Below are positions 38,942 to 49,983 of a stretch of 64,000 nt of DNA, piece after piece (positions within the stretch are counted from its first letter, which is position 1; each line of letters begins with the position of its first letter). The position numbers were made by a program, and so were the translations under genes. The stretch is from positions 124,001 through 188,000 of the forward strand of contig SSNU01000279.1 of the NCBI GenBank assembly GCA_012064415.1. Reading direction: 5' to 3'. The notes below the pieces were generated by a model. That model saw only the letters and a list, made by a program, of their open reading frames with translations. It was not told the origin of the DNA and made no database searches. Source of the DNA: Gyrodactylus bullatarudis. Taxonomy: Eukaryota > Platyhelminthes > Monogenea > Gyrodactylidea > Gyrodactylidae.

Positions 38942-39880
38942 TTATTTAAAATAATTATTAAAATAGTTATGAGAATCCGGTACAAGTTTTAAAAGAATTT
39001 GACAAATTTTTGAAATGTTTTTGGACTTGAAAATATTAAAATCTATTTGGAATCTGGTTCTGAGCGGGAGAAGAACATTGAGTAAAATAGAATATCCACG
39101 TGATGCTCTCAAATTGTATTGACTAGTGGAATTGGGCGCAAATTTAGAGTAGAGGACAGCAGAAGAGGCCGTTCTTCTTAGCCAAAGTGGGTGGAGATTG
39201 GCTCTGTTCTGGAGATCCTTGTAGGAAAGAGGTCCAAGACAGCTTTTGAGGTATGTGTATTGAATCCTCTCTAATTTGAAATTAGTAATTTCTTACTAGT
39301 GCCAACCGGAAGATCACAGAGAATACCTGATCCATAGTCAAGATGAGGTAGAATGAGAGATTTGTATAGGTTGAGACGGAGAGAAGGGTCATTGATGAAT
39401 TTCCTGAGAAAATAGGTTTTACAGCGTATAATTTTGAGAATTTCTTTTGAATGGATATAGGTTTTGAGATTATGGTCATATGAGAGATCAAGATCTTTGA
39501 TGAAAGACACTGTATTGAAAGGTATATTATGATTTAAGAGGGAGCTCTTAATGGGCATGACTTTGGTCTTACTTTGATTGATCTTGAGACCTATTAAAGA
39601 AAGAGATTGTTGAAGGTGGTGCATTTCCTCAGTGATCAAACATCTGTTTTGAACGATTGGGATGAGAAGCTTAATGTCATCAGCGTACTTGAAATACTTT
39701 ACAGATGGGTCAGCTGGTTTAATGTTTGAGAATATTAAATTAAATATGAAAGGGCCAATAATGGAACCTTGTGGGACACCAGAGGAGATGGGAGAGAGAG
39801 TTGACTTTAGTCCATTGAGTACAACCTGTTGATGCCTATTTGATAAGAATGACATCCCAAGGTTGATTATAAGTCCTTAA
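38942..39880 (-). mobile_element. 5'-truncated non-LTR retrotransposon (LINE)
   Basis: The minus-strand frame 39855-39271 encodes the second half of a reverse transcriptase: SNRHQQVVLNG, then SSGVPQGSIIGPFIFNLI, then KYADDIKLLI (catalytic YADD), then LKINQSKTKVM. At 39271 the frame hits a stop, but the adjacent frame continues at once with LERIQYTYLKSCLGPLSY and ends at a stop at 38942-38944, so a single frameshift separates the two parts. Sequence 5' of about 39880 no longer matches a reverse transcriptase, as expected from incomplete target-primed reverse transcription. Two further 3' ends of the family lie at 16993-17310 and 31820-32040. Confidence 0.85.
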
Positions 39881-40167
39881 TTCTCAGTTCTATTCAAAAT
39901 TGAAGATCCAAGCCGTTATACTTTAATGAAAATAATCAAATCTTCAAGATTAAAAAACCGGAGGCAACCATACCAGGTATAGTATACCTAGTTTTTCGCA
40001 GACCAAAAATTTTAGTCATATTAAATGTAGAAATTTGAATTGATTTATTACCAACTTGGAAAGATTTTAACAATGAAATTCTATCGATAAATTTCTGTTT
40101 TAATTAACGTTGGTTACAATTTTCAAGGTCGATGATTTCAAACTTTATTTGAGACTTTTTGCAATAA

Positions 40168-42527
40168 ATGCCTGGCACTCAATTCACCTGGACATTCTCC
40201 TTTTTGCTCTCTGTCATATCCTCTATATTTATCTCGTTATGTGGTATATTTCCTTTGTTAATTATTCCATTCGAAAATGGAGAATATCTTGAATCAAAAA
40301 GTTAGTCTACATCCCTTAAAAAATTATAGAAGGACAAAAAAATCTTAAGCGTTGGTTAAGTTTCTCAGTCGGCACCCTACTTGCTGATGTTTTTACTCAT
40401 ATTTACCCTGAAGCCTTGAGTGAAATGGATATTTCTGGTGTCAATCATTGTTCAATATCACCTTTTCTATTTGGAATTCTGTTATTCTTTGCAATCGAAA
40501 AATTCCTCATCAATGAGGGAAATCAAAAAAGTCAAATAGAAGCCTATCTCAATTTATGTGCCAATGTTCTAGATAATTTCACTCATGGAGTAGCTATTGG
40601 AGCCAGCTTTGTTGTTTCTATCAATGTAGGTCGAATATGTCATGTATAATTCTCGATTATATTTCATGTTTTAAGTTTTATTCTAAAGTTATTTCTAAGT
40701 TTATAAAGCCAGTATTTGTAGGTCAAACTTTATTCTCAGCTTTATGTTTTTTACAAGTGAATTACAAAAGAAGTTTAACTCTGTTAAAAAAAACAAACCA
40801 AGTTATCACTACATAGATTATTATATTTTTATTATAGAATTTTTCTTTATATAAATTTTTTCATCTAAATCGGTATAGTCTGATATAATACAAAATAGAA
40901 ACTGGATTTTCACAGTTTCACAGGTATTTCATAAATACTTGTATTGATACAATTAATCAGAGATTTATATAGCTACTCACATGCATTGCACATAAATATC
41001 AGTCTTAATTATAGCTATTTTTTATTGTATACTATAAATTGTATAGTTATAGTAGACATATTATTATCATAGCAGTTTTATTATTGAGCTTGTCTGCTTC
41101 AATGTATATATTGAATGCATTTTTCATCAAAAAATCTAGTTTTAATACAAACTTGGTCATTCCTCTTTTCATTTTTTGCTCTTTAACGAAGCCATAAGAT
41201 TCCTAAGTTGAACTACCAGTAAATAGCAAATTTTCGAAAATAGATAATATCAAAAACTTGTGTATTTTACTGATACTACTCGTTACAAAAGAGATTAAAA
41301 TTTTACTCTTTACTCGCAGATAATATTTCTTATAGTATAGCAAACAAATAAAAATATAAAGGTTTATGAAGAAACATTTTAAGCCAATAATAAATTTTGA
41401 TTCGAGACCCAAATTAAGAGACCTGAAAGTACTTTCTTTATTTTCAATCAGTGGGAACGTTCAAAATAAACAAAAAATTCTATGCTTGTTCTTTGCTATC
41501 AAAGTGATTTATATCATGGTCCCTTCTTGAGTATTTGTTAAATAATATTTATATCATATACTGAAAAGTAGCATAATTATAATTATCCTATGACGTTTTG
41601 AAATTGATTCTTTTATTTTTCTCCAAATGATACTCTCCAGTACTTGAACTATTGCTCCGTCTCTTCAATGAGTTATTTAATGATGTTTTGTTCTTCTTAG
41701 ATTTATACATCGAGCATGATGTCAATTCTGTCATTTATCGGCCTGTATATGATTTGTAATTTTTCTAAATATTTTTCAATAACAAGTTTTCTTTTCCATT
41801 TTGATCCATTTTAATTTCCTTCATTATCTGATTCATTCATAATTAATGGTTTTTGTTTTCCTAACAATTTTCACCTTTCATTCTAATTATTTTTTATTTT
41901 CTCTCTTGTTTACTGTGAATTTTTTCCATGGTTCAAAATCAAAAATATCGCCCTAATAATTTGGACCATGGGAAGACATTTTACTGCAAACAAAATACCA
42001 TTCTCATTGATTCTCATAATCTCATGTTTTAATTATAGTTGGGCATATTAACGACAGTTTGTATCATGTTACACGAAATACCCCATGAAATAGCTGACTT
42101 TGTTATTCTCCTCCGCAGTGGCTTTAGTCGTTGGAAAGCTGCCAAAGCACAGGTAACTATTCTGCATCAAATTCTGCTTTTATTTATACAGTTTAATTTT
42201 GTTCTAAAATTGATCATTCTCTTTCAGCTTATGACTGCTTCTGTTTGTGTTATGGGAACATTATTTGCAAAAATGGCGCATCATGGAAAGATTTTCAATT
42301 ATTCTACTTCCAATTTACTACTTTTCTCGGCCGGAGGTTTCCTCTATATTGCCCTGTGTTCACTTTTACCTTGCTTCCTGGCAGAAAAGTATAAAAAGTA
42401 AGTACATTTACTTATAGTAAAAGTTATATTTTAACGTGAATTTTAATTTTTCAGGGAATCATTAATACAGATTTGTTTATTAACTCTTGGAATCGCTGCA
42501 ACTGGAACCATGAGCCTATTACAATGA
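40168..42527 (+). CDS. SLC39A13: ZIP-family zinc transporter, ZIP13-like
   Basis: Five exons join in frame: 40168-40300, 40330-40625, 42039-42152, 42228-42397 and 42455-42527, giving 261 aa. ATG 40168 is preceded by an in-frame stop. The protein is a multi-pass membrane transporter that moves zinc towards the cytosol. The first membrane segment (FISLCGIFPLLIIPFE) is followed by the ZIP13-type LSFSVGTLLADVFTHIYPEA, then the paired metal-site helices NVLDNFTHGVAIGASF and LHEIPHEIADFVILLRSGFS. The His-rich loop seen in ZIP7 is lacking and the N-terminus is short, which favours ZIP13 over ZIP7. The first intron is only 29 nt; reading through it meets a stop at once, so splicing is required. The second intron is 1413 nt, the others 75 and 57 nt. 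Confidence 0.88.
40626..42038 (+). other. Large intron of the ZIP13-like gene
   Basis: This 1413-nt phase-0 intron is very AT-rich with a normal donor (GTAGGT) and acceptor (AATTATAG). No transposon or RNA gene was recognised in it. Confidence 0.6.
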
Positions 42528-42862
42528 GAGGTTTATCTGATGAATGTGCCTTATCTAGTCTTTCCCTGTTATTGAATCTAGTCTCAAATGGTGGCAAGAT
42601 TAAACCTAAACGATTTATTTTACTTGATTATTGATTTTAAATTTAACATTTGATCACCCTTCAAATATAATTTTTCCATACATGAATTAATAACTCAGAA
42701 AGTTAGTGAAACATTTTAGATTGCTGCAATGCTTATAAAATATTTGATAGACAGATAATCGCGAGATTCTCTTTTAAAGTTGAATTAACTTCCGAATTCG
42801 TCATTTTTAACACCGACGTTAACTCTTAAAATAATTTTAGCTGTTATGTTTAAGTAGTATAA
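42528..42862. other. Spacer between the ZIP13-like and CLPB genes
   Basis: 335 bp holding the 3' end of one gene and the upstream region of the next, both on the plus strand. Nothing specific recognised. Confidence 0.4.
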
Positions 42863-45112
42863 ATGCTCAAACTAATAACGCGATCGGCAATTGTGAATCT
42901 TTACTTAGGTCCTTTTAATAAATATCGTCATGTTAAGCGGCTTAAGCCAGGATTACGATCCCTTGCTTCTTTTGCGCTTTCCGTACCCTTCATAGGATCC
43001 TCGACTGACAAATTGTCCATTTTCTCTTGCATCCTCAAAGAGGACATTACCAATATCAAGCTGTAAGATATATAAAACCTTGTGAAACAACTCTCAAATT
43101 ATCTTTTAATTGCTTTTTCTTGTCAAGAATATTAGCAAGAAATAAGGAATTAGTCAATCGTCGTCATCCTCTTGGGTGGACTCCTCTTATGCTAGCCGTT
43201 GTTCAGAATAATTATGAGTGCGTTTTTTATTTTTTTTAACTCTTTTTTCAAGAATTGCAAAGTATCTCATTGAACTGGGTGCTGTTGTCAATGCAACTGA
43301 CTTATTTTCCGGAATCGAAGATATGGCACATCGAAAGAATCAAACAATTGCGTCAGTAAGAGAAGAACGAGTTGTAAATTTTTCTCCTTATCTGAATGAA
43401 TTTTTCAATTATTGCGGATCAACTCCTTTACATTACGCTGTGCTTGTAGGAGATTCTCGTATGGTCAATCTACTTCTCGATAATGGTTCTGATCCAAAAA
43501 TGAAAAATTCTCAAGGCTACACCCCGCTAGATTTGGTCGGAAACTCAAAAGAAATCCAACAAGCTTTGAAAGATGCCCTTTTGACCAAAGAAATAAATGA
43601 TAAAAAAATTGAAATTAAAAAGAAACTCAATGACAAAAGCTTAGAGGAATATTTTCAGGAAAAGATGGTTGGACAAAAGAATGCCATTTGTACAATATCA
43701 TCGAGTACGCTTTCATTAAATATCGTTACATCATAGATTCTGAATAATTTATCATCTTCTTGATATATAATTTTTTATTTAGTCATTAGAAGAAAGATTA
43801 ATGGTTGGTACGATTCAGAGACTCCACTCGTTTTATTATTCCTCGGATCTTCTGGCATAGGTAAAACAGAGATGGCCAAACAAATGGCTGAATTCCTACA
43901 TGGTAATAAACCTGGGTCATTTATTCGATTTGATATGTCTGAATTTCAACAGGAGCATCAGGTAATTAATTCTTTTCTCGGTTTTAGATTTAAATGGATC
44001 ATAATCAATCTGCAAATGAATAAAATTCTATGGAATATTAGCTGAAAATTGTTCATCTGTTTAGGCTGCTAAATTTATCGGATCTCCTCCAGGCTATTTG
44101 GGTCATGAAGAAGGCGGCCAGTTAACCAAGGCCCTACAGAAATGTCCTAATGCTGTTGTATTATTCGACGAAACAGAGAAAGCTCATCCTGATGTTTTGG
44201 CTACACTATTACAGTTATTTGATGAAGGTCGTATAACTGATGGGAAAGGTGTCACAACAATTTGTAAAAATGCCATATTCATCATGACTTCTAATGTTGG
44301 AAGTAAGGAAATCGCAAAGGAAAGTCAAAAAAGTAAGATTCACAAAGGTTTATTTTAGAATCTTCATTATCGCTTTATTTTGAGAACCTCTATACTGAAA
44401 TGATTCGAGTTTAATTTTATTTTTTCCACCTTTTCTGTGAATCTATAATCTGCTTAGATTTTAATTTTCTAAATTTTTATTTAGATAACCAAGAGGAATT
44501 TTCCACATTATTCAAAGAAAATATTATGCGCCCCCTTTTACGAGTGAGTTATCCCTTATGTTTGATTCTTCTTATTCCTAGAGAGCATTCGTTCGTGATG
44601 AGTTCCTGGGACGGGTTAATGAATTTGTCTACTTTGTCCCTTTCAATCAGCAAGAGTTATTTAAACTTGTCGAGGTCAACTTGAACTCATGGTCAAAGAA
44701 GGCAATTACTAAAAGAAAGATTAACGTTACCTGGGATAAAAATGTCATTGAGACCATAATAAAAGATTATGACCTTTTCTATGGTGCTAGATCGATCAAA
44801 TATTCCGTGAGTTTTTTATTCAATTGTTACTTATCGTTATACTTTTTTTCATCGGTACTAAAGAAAATTAATGGATTATCAAAAATAATTCGCAAGCATC
44901 AAATTTAAATAACTAAACACTTGCCAATGATGTTTTTTTAATATTAGATTGAACGAAATATCATCAACCTGATAGCTTTGGCTGATGAAAAAGAAAGTCT
45001 TAGTCCCTATTCTACAATTGACTTGAAAGTAGACTTGGAAAAGTCGAATGAAATTTATGCAGAGATCATGGATGGTAAAACCAAGAAAAAGTATATCCTT
45101 TATAAAAAGTAA
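42863..45112 (+). CDS. CLPB: Mitochondrial ankyrin/AAA+ disaggregase, CLPB homolog
   Basis: Eight exons join in frame: 42863-43062, 43128-43217, 43253-43704, 43783-43961, 44065-44332, 44485-44543, 44582-44806 and 44948-45112 (545 aa). The family solubilises aggregated proteins in the mitochondrial intermembrane space. The first ~60 residues are basic with few acids, fitting a targeting peptide. Ankyrin repeats follow ([42 protein letters not shown]). The single AAA+ domain has Walker [13 protein letters not shown] (K275), pore loop [13 protein letters not shown] (Y318) and Walker B VVLFDE (D342, E343), then [17 protein letters not shown] and a C-terminal D2-small domain with YGARSIKY. The protein is shorter than human CLPB. 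Introns of 35 and 38 nt occur beside ones of 65-152 nt. The gene ends 90 bp from the convergent STAMBP gene. Confidence 0.93.
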
Positions 45113-45202
45113 ATATTAAATAAAAAATAGATTATATTTTTATGTGAAAATCTTTATATGGTGAAAACTGAAAAAAATTGATGAAAATTTCAAAATGTCT
45201 TT

Positions 45203-46213
45203 TTACTTGTTAGTTCTAAAATCCTTACATGACCCAAAAAGATTTTGATCGTAGAATACATGTTTTGCTTCTTCAAATAAAACCTGTGTAGAAGCATGAT
45301 CGTGGAAACCTTGTTGCTTACAATCTTTCAAAAAGTTTATTCCATACTTGGTAAGGGAAAAAAATTTGACCTCTGTAAATTTAGGTGCTACAACGATAGC
45401 AATAGATTCAGGAAGACTCGACTGGTAATATAATTGAGTGTGTAAATCTACCGAGGATAGAAACGTAGACTGCGTTGGATGGGTGTGAATCCAGCCAAAA
45501 ACGACAAGATTTTTACTCTGAATAAACTCAAGCATTTCATGTTCATCATAAGTTTGACATGAATTCGCTGTTCCCTCTTGCTTGCACAAAATAATATGGT
45601 CAATAATAATTTTACCACCATCCAAATGCCCAGCCAAAGTCCCATTGGTTTCAATATTTGTTTTTGTGTTGGATTCAGCCAAATGAATAAATTCAGATAT
45701 TAGATTAGGAGTGAGATAAATGTTTCTAGTAATGTTATCATCCTTTTTGGCTTCTGGGATAAGTGGTGCTGTTGGTATAACATTATCATCTGTAATATTG
45801 AGAAGATCAGGATATGCGGGCGGTGGCTTATTTGGTATATTCTCTGTTTGGTTAATCGGTGGAATATCTGGAGGATTCTGGGAATTATTACGATTTTCTT
45901 CATATAATTTCAAAAGTTTTTTCTTTGCAGCATCAGCAATTTCCATAGCTTGAGAAGCCATACTTAACTGATCTTTGAGAATATCTGGTCTTGAGCTAGC
46001 TTCAGGATGACGTTTCTTTACGTGCAGATAAAACTTGGTTACTCGAACAGCAAACAAGAGGGTTCTTTCCTGATCCTGCAAAGTTTCCTTGGAGGAATGC
46101 TCTAAAACCATTCCATAAAGTTTAACAAAGGTTTCATGAACTCTTTCAAGTTTGGCATTGATAGGCGGATCGGATTTTTCACCAGTCCTGATTATTTCCT
46201 CAATTCTGTTCAT
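45203..46213 (-). CDS. STAMBP: STAMBP/AMSH-like JAMM deubiquitinase
   Basis: A single intronless frame of 336 aa with ATG at 46213. AMSH-type enzymes cleave Lys63-linked ubiquitin chains on endosomes. Residues about 1-110 are helical and correspond to the USP8-dimerisation/MIT-like N-terminus; a Pro/Asn-rich linker follows (about 110-165); then the JAMM metalloprotease domain. The zinc site is complete: H243 and H245 in GWIHTHP, S253, and D256 in FLSSVD, matching the H-x-H-x7-S-x2-D pattern; an upstream Glu would be the catalytic base. The C-terminus KHVFYDQNL fits the family's closing strand. The lack of introns contrasts with its neighbours and could reflect retroposition or intron loss. 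Confidence 0.93.
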   Translation of the reverse strand: MNRIEEIIRTGEKSDPPINAKLERVHETFVKLYGMVLEHSSKETLQDQERTLLFAVRVTKFYLHVKKRHPEASSRPDILKDQLSMASQAMEIADAAKKKLLKLYEENRNNSQNPPDIPPINQTENIPNKPPPAYPDLLNITDDNVIPTAPLIPEAKKDDNITRNIYLTPNLISEFIHLAESNTKTNIETNGTLAGHLDGGKIIIDHIILCKQEGTANSCQTYDEHEMLEFIQSKNLVVFGWIHTHPTQSTFLSSVDLHTQLYYQSSLPESIAIVVAPKFTEVKFFSLTKYGINFLKDCKQQGFHDHASTQVLFEEAKHVFYDQNLFGSCKDFRTNK

Positions 46214-46363
46214 TTCTAAATATAAAGTTAATCGAAAAAATACCTAAGATTGAGTGTAGAGAAACCTTTTTAGGCTAGTATAAATAATATTTGTTTGTCT
46301 CGTCTCATTTGAAAAGATTTGTTTTTAAAAAATTTTCATGCCTTAAAGTTTAAGGCTTAAACT

Positions 46364-46918
46364 TCAGGGCAATGGCGGCATTGAAAATGAATAAGGGAAC
46401 ATCAACTGCATGTCTATTGAACTGTTCATCTCGGAAATAATGATATCATATCTTTGAAACGAGACTAAAATTCTTCGCAGTTTTTCCATTGATTGTTTAA
46501 GTTTGGCGAATATTATTGATACTCTATCCATCGTTATCATGAGAGCAGCTGCAGCAAATGTCAGGTAAAACTGAAAATAATTGGCTAAATCTTCAACATC
46601 ATAACGACTCTTGAACCTATTAATGTATTGTAAATACAGAATTTCTCTGCAGACCCACCTGGTAATCCCCTTTAGATAATTCAAAGGGGTACTCCTATAA
46701 GTTACATTATAAACATCGAAAAGCCCAGCTATTGCGTACTTGAGTCGGAGAATTCTTGATTTTAGCTGATAGTTCCACGGACAGCACAAATCGACACAGC
46801 TGAGATAATTTTTTCTGATTGGACTCATAGCTGACATAAAATTCATATTGTTCCATGAATTCATCAGGTTTGAATGAAATCCATTCATCAGGTTCATCAT
46901 ATTCATTCGGTTCAACAT
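46364..46918 (-). CDS. Unrecognised Met/Asn-rich N-terminus protein, 184 aa
   Basis: An ATG-started intronless frame in a tightly packed minus-strand gene run, 150 bp upstream of STAMBP and 114 bp downstream of EARS2. The first 30 residues are a Met/Asn repeat (MLNRMNMMNLMNGFHSNLMN). The remainder looks folded and mostly helical: KSRILRLKYAIAGLFDVYNV and a hydrophobic FYLTFAAAALMITMDRVSII that could be a membrane or buried helix. I considered PEX13, which has a low-complexity N-terminus and a similar helical core, but no convincing alignment emerged. Position, composition and packing support a real gene of unknown function. Confidence 0.6.
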   Translation of the reverse strand: MLNRMNMMNLMNGFHSNLMNSWNNMNFMSAMSPIRKNYLSCVDLCCPWNYQLKSRILRLKYAIAGLFDVYNVTYRSTPLNYLKGITRWVCREILYLQYINRFKSRYDVEDLANYFQFYLTFAAAALMITMDRVSIIFAKLKQSMEKLRRILVSFQRYDIIISEMNSSIDMQLMFPYSFSMPPLP

Positions 46919-47032
46919 TTTTTATGGAAAATTCAATTTCAGGATTTATAAAAAAGATTCACTCAAAAATCCCTTTTTCTCAAGTATAGATGCGTAATGT
47001 AAATGAGATAATGATTTACGGTTTTATCCAAT

Positions 47033-48686
47033 TTAATCAATAAATTTATTAATTCTCTTGAGAATCATGTTTTCAGGTATAATCTCTACAAGATCAGCAA
47101 TTGGCAGGCCCACGGGTGAACCAGTTAATACAAATCGCAAATCCTTCATGAATGAACTCCAGACAATCGATTTTCTAGAACATTCATTTTTTACTTTGAC
47201 AAGTCCATCTCTTGTAGGCTGTGCTAGGAACAATTTAATCAAGCCTGGGAAATTATCTTGATTTATTGAAATTTGGTATGGTGAATCGGAGGTTTCCGGG
47301 TCAATCCATAAATATTTCAGTCCTAGGTCGGATGATAAAAGATCAGAAAAGCGAAATATTCGTCCAATAATAACCCGGAGAATGTTGGATAGCTCTTCAT
47401 CGGATAAATGATCTATTCCATTCGGTCTAAAAGAAAGAGGACCTCATTTTTACGCCTTATATTCTTTTTGCATCAACTTATGAACTTACATTTGACTATT
47501 GAGAAATTGGCGTACATTTTGTGTGTAAAAAATGGAATCCTGTTGAAAGGAAATTAACTGCTCGTTTGAGGCAAGATCTTTGTAGACTGCCAAGTTCATG
47601 TGAACATTATTAGTTGAAAAGATCTCTGTGGAGAACTAAAAATGAATTTTTCCAATCTTTTCATTACTCTTGAATGCTGTTTATGTTAGTACTCACGATT
47701 GAAATGATTTCATCCATATTCCTACACTTGAACAGGTTATCTCTGAATACGTCTGGAGAGCCCAAGGATAGGATCCATTTGGTCAAGGCCAGAGGAGAAT
47801 GACCATCTTTGCAGAGTCTATGAACTTGGCCATACTCCTCAAACATTGGACTTCGTTTGGACAATTTTTTCCCAGAACTTGAAATAAATTAAATTATTTG
47901 TATAAGAATTACAAGTATTAAGAATGAATCTTACTCTTCTAATAACAATGACAAATGTGTAAACTTGGGTATGGGCCAACCAAATTCATTGTATAGAGAA
48001 ATATGAAGAGGAGTTGATGTTAACCACTCCATTCCCCGAAAGACATGAGATATTCCACTAGTATAATCATCAACGATATTGGCAAAGTGGTATACAGGCA
48101 TTGAAGACGATTTAACCATAATCGGGTCTGAATCTGAGGTTTTTTGGTGGAAACTTTGAATACCGAAATTGCCATCTTCAAACTCTATTTTCTTATCCGA
48201 ATTTCTAAACCTTAGAACAAAAGGCAAATTTTGACTTGACAATTCTTCAGCTTGACTTCTGGATAATGATCTACATTTGTTGTCGTAACCTTGATAACTT
48301 TCTGGGTTTAATTTTTTCAGTAAACTCAACCGATTTGAGCTACAAAAGCATTTGTAAAGCACTCCTCTATCTAGAAGGTCTTGAGCAAATCTTTTATAGG
48401 TCCTTTTACGATTAGACTGAATTAGTGAGTAGTTAGAGTTTAACCAAGGGGCTGCATCAGGCTTAATAGAGAAATATTCTAGAGAATTCTTTATATCGAA
48501 GAAAAACTTTGAAGCACACCGACTTTCGTCAGTGTTTTCAATACGAACAATGAATTTGCCATTATTTAACCGCGAGTATATAAAATTTATAAGGGCGGTT
48601 CTAATACTTCCTATGTGAACATAACCAGTTGGACTAGGAGCAAATCTGGTTTTTATCAATTTCTGGCTAAAATTCATAATGGACAT
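47033..48686 (-). CDS. EARS2: Mitochondrial glutamyl-tRNA synthetase
   Basis: Four exons on the minus strand: 48686-47935, 47877-47697, 47635-47490 and 47426-47033 (490 aa). The enzyme charges mitochondrial tRNA with glutamate. Class I signatures are clear: TRFAPSPTGYVHIGSIRTAL (HIGH motif as HIGS) and, straddling the first intron, GKKLSKR (KMSKS motif). Between them lie RIENTDESR, CFCSSNRL, DPIMVKSSSMPVYHFANIVD and GISHVFRGMEWL. The open frame extends upstream to 48740, but only with GTG; ATG at 48686 is the first ATG and leaves a very short leader, so an upstream exon with the targeting signal is possible. Introns are 57, 61 and 63 nt. Confidence 0.93.
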
Positions 48687-48783
48687 GAATACAAACAAAA
48701 CTTGAAAATATTTAAGTAATTTATTCAAAAGTTTAAACACAGAATCCAGTGATCAAGACTCTGAATCACTCTGTGAAGAACTT

Positions 48784-49836
48784 TTATGCAGTTTGATTAT
48801 TGCGAACGGGAGCTTCTAGTTTCGGCCAATTGATAGATTCTGCTTTTTTAAGGTTTATCTCAAGCTTCATAGTCAAAATATTCACGCTAGACTCCTCAGG
48901 TATAATACTCTGTAAAAAATCATTATCGTAATAAAATGAATTGTGATTTTTAGTTAATGAACCTACTCCATATAGGTTTATTTCTTTGGCAAATGAACTT
49001 TTACCAAAGTTGAAGGAAAATGAAACTGATAAAACATTTGAGCTTGCCTTTATCACGAATGTATCTGGGAGGATATTCTTTGCGAATATTTGTAAAGTAA
49101 CAGTATTGGCAATCTGGAAAAAGTCCATTCGACAAGGATTTTGAAGGGAAAGTTTTGCCATGATGTTTGTGCTTTCTGCATCTTTGAGAAGCCAATTATG
49201 ACGACCAGTCTCACAACCCTTCTGTTCAAGAAATGCATTAAAATCAGTTGTTTTCCTATTGCAACATGTCCAATACTTAGCACCTTCATGAAAAATAGGT
49301 GCACCTGGATGAAACAGACAAAGCTCGGAATCAGATGCTGGACCATTGTAGACAGATTTACAGCCTGAATTTTGACATTTTGTGCCTATACTAATTTCAT
49401 TTTCTGTGGTTGAGTCTCCGTTAATTTTTTCTTTTGTTATGTTGAAATCTTCAATGCATTTGGCTAAATTAGGATGGACAGAGAATTTTATTTCCCTCAT
49501 TGTGGGATCAATGACTTTAGGCTTAATTTCAACAATAGGCTTAGGTTCTGGAATCTTTTGGGGAGGATTATTGACTATGGGCTTGGGTGATTCATCAGGG
49601 AGCGGTTTTTGGTCATTATGTTTACCATTAGTACAACCCTTGATGTTCAAAAAATCAGAAAAATCAGTACTATACTTTGAACAGCAAGACCATGTTTTTT
49701 TGGCATCATGAAAAACAGGTTTGCCGGGATGAAAAGTACAAGATGCTAAAATAAATTAATAGGACAAACTCTCTGTATTTTCTTCTGGATTGAATTTGCT
49801 TCCACAGCCCAAATTGTAGCAGTGAACGAGACTCAT
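48784..49836 (-). CDS. CHORDC1: CHORD and CS domain protein (HSP90 co-chaperone, morgana/CHP-1)
   Basis: Two exons, 49836-49770 and 49745-48784, give 342 aa. CHORDC1 binds HSP90 and regulates ROCK and centrosome number. CHORD 1 starts at residue 5 (HCYNLGCGSKFNPEEN ... CTFHPGKPVFHDAKK ... SCCSKYSTDFSDFLNIKGCT), CHORD 2 follows a Pro/Lys-rich linker (CLFHPGAPIFHEGAKYWTCC ... TTDFNAFLEQKGCETG), and a CS domain closes the protein (MDFFQIANTVTLQIFAKNIL). All zinc-binding Cys/His positions appear present. The intron is only 24 nt (GTTTGTCC...ATTTTAG). Reading through gives a stop, while removing it joins the two halves of CHORD 1, so splicing is strongly supported. The gene ends 97 bp before the EARS2 start. 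Confidence 0.96.
49746..49769 (-). other. 24-nt spliceosomal intron
   Basis: Canonical GT at the 5' end and TTTTAG at the 3' end on the minus strand; it interrupts CHORD 1 between the conserved NPEEN and CTFHP segments, contains an in-frame stop, and its removal restores the domain. Confidence 0.9.
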
Positions 49837-49983
49837 GATCTATACTATAGGATCTATACAGTAATTCGAATAGTCTACTTTTGAAATTAGAAATTTCCAG
49901 AGAAAAAATTTATTTAACTGAAATGATAACTCTTTTATTAAAGTGACATCTGGTCAAAATTTGAATTTTCTAATCATCAGACT

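Noticed and set aside
40416..42401. ORFs at 40416-40649 and 42039-42401 as separate genes
   Set aside because: They are exons of one ZIP13-like gene joined by a phase-0 intron; the second also reads through a 75-nt intron without stops.
46364..46918. PEX13 assignment
   Set aside because: The low-complexity N-terminus is suggestive, but the core does not align in order and no SH3 domain is present.
48687..48740. EARS2 start at 48740
   Set aside because: That codon is GTG, not ATG; the first ATG in frame is 48686.
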